Positions 6,013-9,469 of a DNA stretch of 9,469 nt are shown here, piece by piece. Position 1 is the first letter of the stretch; every line of letters begins with the position of its first letter. The stretch covers positions 1 through 9,469 of the forward strand of contig JALOMF010000127.1 of NCBI GenBank assembly GCA_025455635.1, read 5' to 3'. The DNA comes from Saprospiraceae bacterium (GTDB taxonomy: Bacteria > Bacteroidota > Bacteroidia > Chitinophagales > Saprospiraceae). The notes under the pieces are model-generated. The model was not told the origin of the DNA, did not search any database, and worked only from the letters and a program-made list of their open reading frames with translations. The position numbers and the translations under genes are program-made.

Positions 6013-6125
6013 ATTTTCGATTTTAGAAAATAGAAAACGAAGAGCCAGGCCAGCCCTTTCAGCAAGAAGAACAGGAACCCAGCTACTCCGATTTTCTTCA
6101 GGTATGCTTTTGTCTTAGAACTCAT
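6009..6125 (-). CDS. 38-residue single-span membrane miniprotein
   Basis: The - strand between the protoglobin and DUF2024 genes encodes MSSKTKAYLKKIGVAGF, then a hydrophobic stretch (GFLFFLLKGLAWLFVFYFL), ending KSKI. This is a basic N-terminus, one membrane segment at about residues 13-34 and a basic C-terminus, as expected for a small inner-membrane protein. The start codon at 6125 lies inside the last codons of protoglobin (11-base overlap). Its TGA overlaps the ATG of DUF2024 as ATGA. Both overlaps and the absence of any other use for this gap support translation. Its role is unknown; possibilities are an anchor or small subunit for a membrane redox complex, or simply a coupling leader for DUF2024. 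Confidence 0.7.
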   Translation of the reverse strand: MSSKTKAYLKKIGVAGFLFFLLKGLAWLFVFYFLKSKI

Positions 6126-6696
6126 TTTCCTTAAAATAAGGCTGGCACCAAAGCAAAGTCGTCAGGGTCACGGCCTTGAACCAAGCATTGTGCATGGCGT
6201 CCACATCGTCGGCACTGTGCCCTTTGTTTCCCAAGAAACCCTTGATGGTGGCGGTAATCGGGTAGATGAAGGCCACGAGGTAGCGGGCATGGATGATGGG
6301 CACGGTGTCCACCCCGTCGGTCTGGTTCTTCTTTGTGCTGTGGTGGCGCAGGGCGATTTCATGCTGGTAGTTGAGCCAGCCCTGGTCGTAGGGGCGGTTG
6401 CAGAGGTCGAGTATCCACTGCCCGAACCTGGCCCGTACGGCACCGAGGTAATCCATGTTTGGCTGGCCTCCTTTTGTGAAATAATGAAGCAGGTGCTCGT
6501 TGCCGCCCACGTAGCCATACCACAGGTCGAGCACGGCATCGGTCTGGCCATCGAGCACGGCCCCCGCCATGCGGAGGTAGCGGTCGTCGTCGTTCGACCA
6601 AAGGAGGGTTTTCTTGAGCAAGGTAAGGTCTTGCATTGTAACGGGGGAAGTGGCAAGCGAGGTGCTGCCGTAGTCGTAACCTTTGATTTGTGCCAT
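6115..6696 (-). CDS. Protoglobin (haem-binding globin)
   Basis: 193 residues, the usual size for a stand-alone protoglobin. It shows the family's strongly conserved run: IKGYDYGS, LWYGYVGGNEHLL, MDYLGAVRARFGQWILD, RPYDQGWLNYQHEIALRHH, and VDTVPIIHARYLVAFIYPIT. H118 in LRHH is the probable proximal haem ligand and Y60 in LWYGYVG the likely distal (B10) Tyr. Protoglobins bind O2, CO and NO; here the neighbours point to NO binding, scavenging or sensing. No sensor output domain is attached. The ATG at 6696 gives the normal N-terminus (MAQIKGYDYG); the in-frame extension to 6738 would cross the probable transcription start. It is the first gene of the unit driven from 6736-6743, and its 3' end overlaps the miniprotein start. 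Confidence 0.93.
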   Translation of the reverse strand: MAQIKGYDYGSTSLATSPVTMQDLTLLKKTLLWSNDDDRYLRMAGAVLDGQTDAVLDLWYGYVGGNEHLLHYFTKGGQPNMDYLGAVRARFGQWILDLCNRPYDQGWLNYQHEIALRHHSTKKNQTDGVDTVPIIHARYLVAFIYPITATIKGFLGNKGHSADDVDAMHNAWFKAVTLTTLLWCQPYFKENEF

Positions 6697-6735
6697 GTTG
6701 AAATGTTTTTTAATGGTGATTGTGAAACGATGGCA

Positions 6736-6743
6736 CAAATATA
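6736..6743 (-). promoter_or_regulatory. Bacteroidota-type -7 promoter box of the protoglobin unit
   Basis: On the - strand this reads TATATTTG, a full match to TAnnTTTG. Transcription would start near 6729, leaving a leader of about 33 bases before the ATG at 6696. The box overlaps the downstream arm of the palindrome at 6739-6763. A good -33 box at normal spacing is not evident; TTTG occurs 29 bases upstream, which is further than usual. Confidence 0.6.
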
Positions 6744-6763
6744 GTAAGGATTCCTAACTATAT
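6739..6763. promoter_or_regulatory. Near-perfect 25-bp palindrome overlapping the protoglobin promoter, probable operator
   Basis: On the - strand the core is AGTTAGGAATCCTTACT within ATATA/TATAT flanks. Around a central A, eleven of twelve base pairs are symmetrical (a single T/T mismatch). It overlaps the -7 box at 6736-6743, so a bound protein would block transcription. Size, symmetry and AT flanks suit a MarR-type dimer. It bears no resemblance to the Rrf2-linked palindrome at 3141-3172, so a different regulator is expected; the MarR gene at the end of this unit is the obvious candidate. Confidence 0.68.
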
Positions 6764-6783
6764 ACCAGTAAGCAAAAAAAAAA

Positions 6784-7035
6784 TTACACCAACACAACTA
6801 CCAAGCCCAAATACACCAATAGCACTACGCCCACCAAGACTAACCACGCCCGGTGCGCCCGCCTCATCTCCATAAACTGCCAGACGACCAGCAAAACCTT
6901 CACGCAGGCAGCAATTGCCAAGGTAAGTGCCAAAACGAAACCTGTTTTTTCACCAGCAGCCATCAGGCCAGAGGAAGCCGTGAGCAGCACGAGCAGCGCC
7001 AAGGCAAAGCCGTTGTATTTCGAGGAATCCTTCAT
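6784..7035 (-). CDS. norF: NorF-like small membrane protein (cytochrome c oxidase subunit IV-type)
   Basis: 83 residues with three membrane segments (about 9-28, 31-55 and 63-83). VWQFMEMRRAHRAWL between the second and third is typical of the prokaryotic COX4/NorF family. NorF is needed for full nitric oxide reductase activity in denitrifiers, acting in the membrane in assembly or support; its exact chemistry is not settled. The ATG at 7035 overlaps the stop of norE as ATGA and gives the expected N-terminus; starting at 7092 would add unrelated residues inside norE. After the TAA at 6784 the coding strand runs straight into ten Ts, without a convincing stem. Confidence 0.82.
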   Translation of the reverse strand: MKDSSKYNGFALALLVLLTASSGLMAAGEKTGFVLALTLAIAACVKVLLVVWQFMEMRRAHRAWLVLVGVVLLVYLGLVVVLV

Positions 7036-7616
7036 TTCATCAAGTATAAAACCGGGAACAGCAGCAGCCAGATGAGGTCGCAGAGGTGCCAAAACGACGC
7101 CCCAGTCTCCACGTCCTCGTGGTTGTTTTGGTGGTAAACGCCCTGCCGGGTCTTTCGGGCCAGTAACGCCAAAATCACGCTGCCCACCACTACATGCACG
7201 AAGTGAAAGCCCGTGAGCAGCCAGTAAAAAGTGAAGAAACTATTGTAGCCCAAATCAAAGCCGTGCGCCAGCTTCCCGGCGTATTCCGTGCCTTTTATGG
7301 CCAAAAAAATCAGACCAAAAACCAGTGCGGCGAGCATCCGGCGGTAGCTGTCCGTCGTTTTTCCCCGCTTCAACAACCGCACGGCCTCCGCCATGAAAAA
7401 ACCACTGGTGAGCAGCACGAGGGTGTTCACCAAGCCCGTACTGGTGCTCAGGTTTTGTTGCGCAGCAGCGAACAAACCGGGGTCGAGGCTGCGCTGCCAG
7501 GCGAACGCCCCTATGCCCGCTGTGAACGTCACCAATTCCACGAGGATGATTATCCAAATCAGGATGCCGCCGGGTGGGTAGAAGAAATTTTTGTGGTCAA
7601 CCTGCTCCATATTCAT
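7032..7616 (-). CDS. norE: NorE-like membrane protein (cytochrome c oxidase subunit III family)
   Basis: 194 residues with five membrane segments (about 17-39, 60-79, 93-113, 127-153 and 175-193), as in the short form of haem-copper oxidase subunit III. FYWLLTGFHFVHVVVG (130-145) and ETGASFWHLCDLIWLLLFP (170-188) are hallmark stretches of the family. Between norD and norF this is NorE, an accessory protein of nitric oxide reductase rather than a true oxidase subunit; no subunit I or II gene is nearby. Its ATG overlaps the norD stop as ATGA, and its own TGA overlaps the norF start, so the three proteins are translationally linked. Confidence 0.86.
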   Translation of the reverse strand: MNMEQVDHKNFFYPPGGILIWIIILVELVTFTAGIGAFAWQRSLDPGLFAAAQQNLSTSTGLVNTLVLLTSGFFMAEAVRLLKRGKTTDSYRRMLAALVFGLIFLAIKGTEYAGKLAHGFDLGYNSFFTFYWLLTGFHFVHVVVGSVILALLARKTRQGVYHQNNHEDVETGASFWHLCDLIWLLLFPVLYLMK

Positions 7617-9382
7617 TGCTCATTTATCCGTCGGTACAACAGCGCAAGCGCCTGCACCAACTGGTCGGGGTGCGAGAGGATATTGTAGTGGTTTTGCCCG
7701 AACATCTGCGGGAGATAGTACCTCGCCACGCTCTCCACGGCCACGGCGTAGGTGCTGACGTGCCGCTCGTGCAGTTCCCGCAGCGCATGCCGCACGTCGG
7801 CGATGCCATACTGGCCCTCGTAGCGGTCGTAGTCGTTGGGCTTGCCGTCAGAGAGCAGCACGACCCATTTCCGGCTGGCGGGATGGCGCTCAATCAACGT
7901 CTTTGAGTGGCGCAGCGCCGGACCGATGCGGGTATAGCCTTGTGGCTCCACGCTACCGAGCCGCCGCTTGCCCTTGGTCCAGTCCTCGCCGAAGTCCTTC
8001 AGCGTGTGGAAGGTGCAGCGGTTGCGGGTTTGGGAACAAAACCCGCCCACGGCGAAGTCCACGCCGTACTCGTTCAGCGCCTCTCCGAAGAGGATAACGG
8101 CCTGTTTCTCCACGTCGAGCACCCGATTCCCATCGGCATAACTGTCGGTGGAGAGGCTCAGGTCGAGCAGGAAGAACAGGGCAATATTGGGGTCTTTTTT
8201 CCGGGTCGAGTTGTAGATGTTTTCTGAAGGGGTGTGGCCGCTACGCAGGTCAGCGAACCAGTCCACGAGGGCGTCCATGTCAATATTTTCGCCATCGGGC
8301 ATGCGCCTCACCATCCGGCGCTGCTGGTGTATTTGGGCAAATTTCCGACGCAGCCCGTTCAACGTTTTTTGGTTTTCGGAAAGGCATTTCTGGGCATAAA
8401 CAAGGTCGCCGCCCTTTATTTTGCTCAAAAATACTTTGCAGTAATCGGGCTTGTACTGCTTCCGGGCCAAGTCCCATTCGGGATAGCTGACGCAGGTCGT
8501 GCCATTGCCAGCCTCCTCGCTTTCGGCGATGTTAACCGAGCCACGGAACTCCGCCCGATAGACCGAGTGAGCCTGTTCGTCGGTGCGGACAAGGTGCTTT
8601 AGGTTCAGTTCGTTGAGCGCCTCGGCGTGTTCTGCCAGTTCGTCGTCGCCGTCGAAGCCCCGCCAGATGCCGTTGAACTCGTCGGCGGTCTCCACCTTCT
8701 CGAAATTGTGGGTGAGCATATAGTCGTCCTGTGCCTTTTTGTCCACAGCAATTACCTCCACCTCCTCCACGGGTTTCGAGGCTATCTCAGTGGTCGGGCT
8801 GTGGGGGTTCGTGCCTTCGGCCTCGCCGTTGGGGCTGGCAGTAGTGGGCAAAACAGCCATGCCCTCGTTCACCATGTATTTCCCATAGAGCCAAAAAGGC
8901 TCCGGGCGGCTTTTCGGGTCGCTGCTTTGCGTTTCAAAATGAGGTTTTGCTTCGCAAAAAAACCGCGCTACGGCGGGGAACTCCTCCTGCATTAAACTCA
9001 AAACAACTGGTGCTACTTCCGCTGCCCTTTGGCGGGCAATTTCAAGGCCCTGCGCTTCGGCTTTTGTGTTCCAATTGAGCTGCTCCCGGCTTTGTATGCT
9101 CAGGTACACCACTCGGTACAAATAGAAATACAGGTTCTGCTCCGGACTGGGCAGTTTTGAAAAACTGATGGGCAGGTAAAACGCTTCGTCCTTCCAGCCA
9201 CCCTCTTTTTCTGCGGGCAGGATGTCCACGTTATGCCCCGTCAGCGCACGGGCAAGCAGCGTCAGGCGGGGGCTGATGGCTTCGAGCCTTACCCCACGGG
9301 CAGTTTCTTCCTTGCCGTTGCTGGTCTTCCATTTATCGTAGAAGCCGATTATTTTTTTGAAAAGTATCTGGTCGAGTTCCAT
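7613..9382 (-). CDS. norD: NorD: von Willebrand factor A-domain protein for nitric oxide reductase activation
   Basis: 589 residues, in the normal NorD range. The C-terminal VWA domain (about 398-588) has a complete metal site (MIDAS): D407-L-S409-L-S411 in LLDLSLSTDSY, T484 in GYTRIGPAL and D512 in LLSDGKPNDYDRY. The run RVLDVEKQAVILFGEAL and the GKPNDYDRYEGQYGI stretch are typical of NorD. The N-terminal 390 residues are helical and charged, with a variable acidic segment at about 180-235. NorD works with the AAA+ ATPase NorQ to insert iron into, or otherwise activate, cytochrome bc-type NO reductase. No norQ, norB or norC is visible; they would lie to the right of the window if the usual order holds. 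The start at 9382 gives MELDQILFKKIIGFYDKW, a plausible N-terminus. A heptamer inverted repeat lies directly upstream. Confidence 0.93.
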   Translation of the reverse strand: MELDQILFKKIIGFYDKWKTSNGKEETARGVRLEAISPRLTLLARALTGHNVDILPAEKEGGWKDEAFYLPISFSKLPSPEQNLYFYLYRVVYLSIQSREQLNWNTKAEAQGLEIARQRAAEVAPVVLSLMQEEFPAVARFFCEAKPHFETQSSDPKSRPEPFWLYGKYMVNEGMAVLPTTASPNGEAEGTNPHSPTTEIASKPVEEVEVIAVDKKAQDDYMLTHNFEKVETADEFNGIWRGFDGDDELAEHAEALNELNLKHLVRTDEQAHSVYRAEFRGSVNIAESEEAGNGTTCVSYPEWDLARKQYKPDYCKVFLSKIKGGDLVYAQKCLSENQKTLNGLRRKFAQIHQQRRMVRRMPDGENIDMDALVDWFADLRSGHTPSENIYNSTRKKDPNIALFFLLDLSLSTDSYADGNRVLDVEKQAVILFGEALNEYGVDFAVGGFCSQTRNRCTFHTLKDFGEDWTKGKRRLGSVEPQGYTRIGPALRHSKTLIERHPASRKWVVLLSDGKPNDYDRYEGQYGIADVRHALRELHERHVSTYAVAVESVARYYLPQMFGQNHYNILSHPDQLVQALALLYRRINEQ

Positions 9383-9390
9383 CCATCATA

Positions 9391-9448
9391 ATGATGAATG
9401 ATGAATGATGACCTCCAGATTCATCATTTATCATTCATCGTTTATCAT
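9391..9448. repeat. Inverted pair of heptamer tandem repeats upstream of norD
   Basis: Three exact tandem copies of ATGATGA (9391-9411) are followed, after the 9-base spacer CCTCCAGAT, by four TCATCAT-like units (9421-9448: TCATCAT, TTATCAT, TCATCGT, TTATCAT). The two blocks are inverted copies: 19 of 21 facing positions pair, so a long low-G+C hairpin can form. It begins 8 bp before the norD start codon. It could be a terminator for a gene to the right, a leader hairpin of norD, or a mobile or slippage-prone simple repeat. The remaining bases to the window edge show nothing else. Confidence 0.7.
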
Positions 9449-9469
9449 TTTTATATCATCAAATCCGCC

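Noticed and set aside
6190..6744. 184-codon open frame on the + strand
   Set aside because: It is antisense to protoglobin, whose translation is conserved and complete; the + strand frame shows no family features.
6764..6783. Ten-T tract (on the - strand) after norF as an intrinsic terminator
   Set aside because: No stable stem precedes it; the norF end has only weak self-pairing.
7194..7688. 164-codon open frame on the + strand
   Set aside because: It is antisense to norE and the end of norD; low-complexity composition and no recognisable domain.
9391..9448. CRISPR-like array
   Set aside because: The units are contiguous 7-mers without spacers; this is a simple repeat.

Overview
The window looks like chromosome of a Bacteroidota species, probably a denitrifying or NO-exposed Saprospiria/Cytophagia-type bacterium. 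The evidence is two matches to the Bacteroidota -7 promoter box (TAnnTTTG), A-rich leaders in place of Shine-Dalgarno sites, moderate G+C, and the character of the proteins. Nearly every gene fits one theme: nitric oxide (NO) chemistry and repair of nitrosative damage. No database search was possible; family calls come from motifs read directly in the translations.

Left part, + strand. The end of a vanadium-haloperoxidase/PAP2-type gene (1-212) is followed by two hairpins. Next come a RIC/YtfE-type di-iron Fe-S repair protein (374-1138) that lacks one conserved His ligand, and a 605-residue protein (1214-3031) with a nitronate-monooxygenase-like look and a cysteine-rich C-terminal third. After a 212-bp intergenic region with a hairpin, a perfect 32-bp palindrome and a promoter box, there is a compact cluster: an Rrf2-family (NsrR/IscR-like) Fe-S regulator (3244-3678), a second RIC/YtfE protein with all ligands (3733-4446), and a hemerythrin-domain protein (4449-4916).

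Right part, - strand, reading from right to left. norD (9382-7613), norE (7616-7032) and norF (7035-6784) are joined by ATGA stop/start overlaps. They encode accessory factors of nitric oxide reductase; norB and norC are not in the window. A short intergenic region with a near-perfect 25-bp palindrome overlapping a -7 box then starts a second unit: protoglobin (6696-6115), a 38-residue membrane miniprotein (6125-6009), a DUF2024 protein with a signal peptide and a CxxCH motif (6012-5533), and a MarR-type regulator with a four-cysteine tail (5536-4922). These genes overlap one another, so they are very likely translationally coupled. The two halves converge with only 5 bp between stop codons.

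Inferred working model: NO is reduced by a Nor enzyme whose assembly needs NorD/E/F. Protoglobin binds or senses NO/O2. The Rrf2 protein senses NO through its cluster and controls Fe-S repair by RIC and hemerythrin proteins. The MarR protein, possibly metal or cluster bound, controls the protoglobin unit from the palindrome. The 605-aa protein, the miniprotein and the exported DUF2024 protein are the least understood members.
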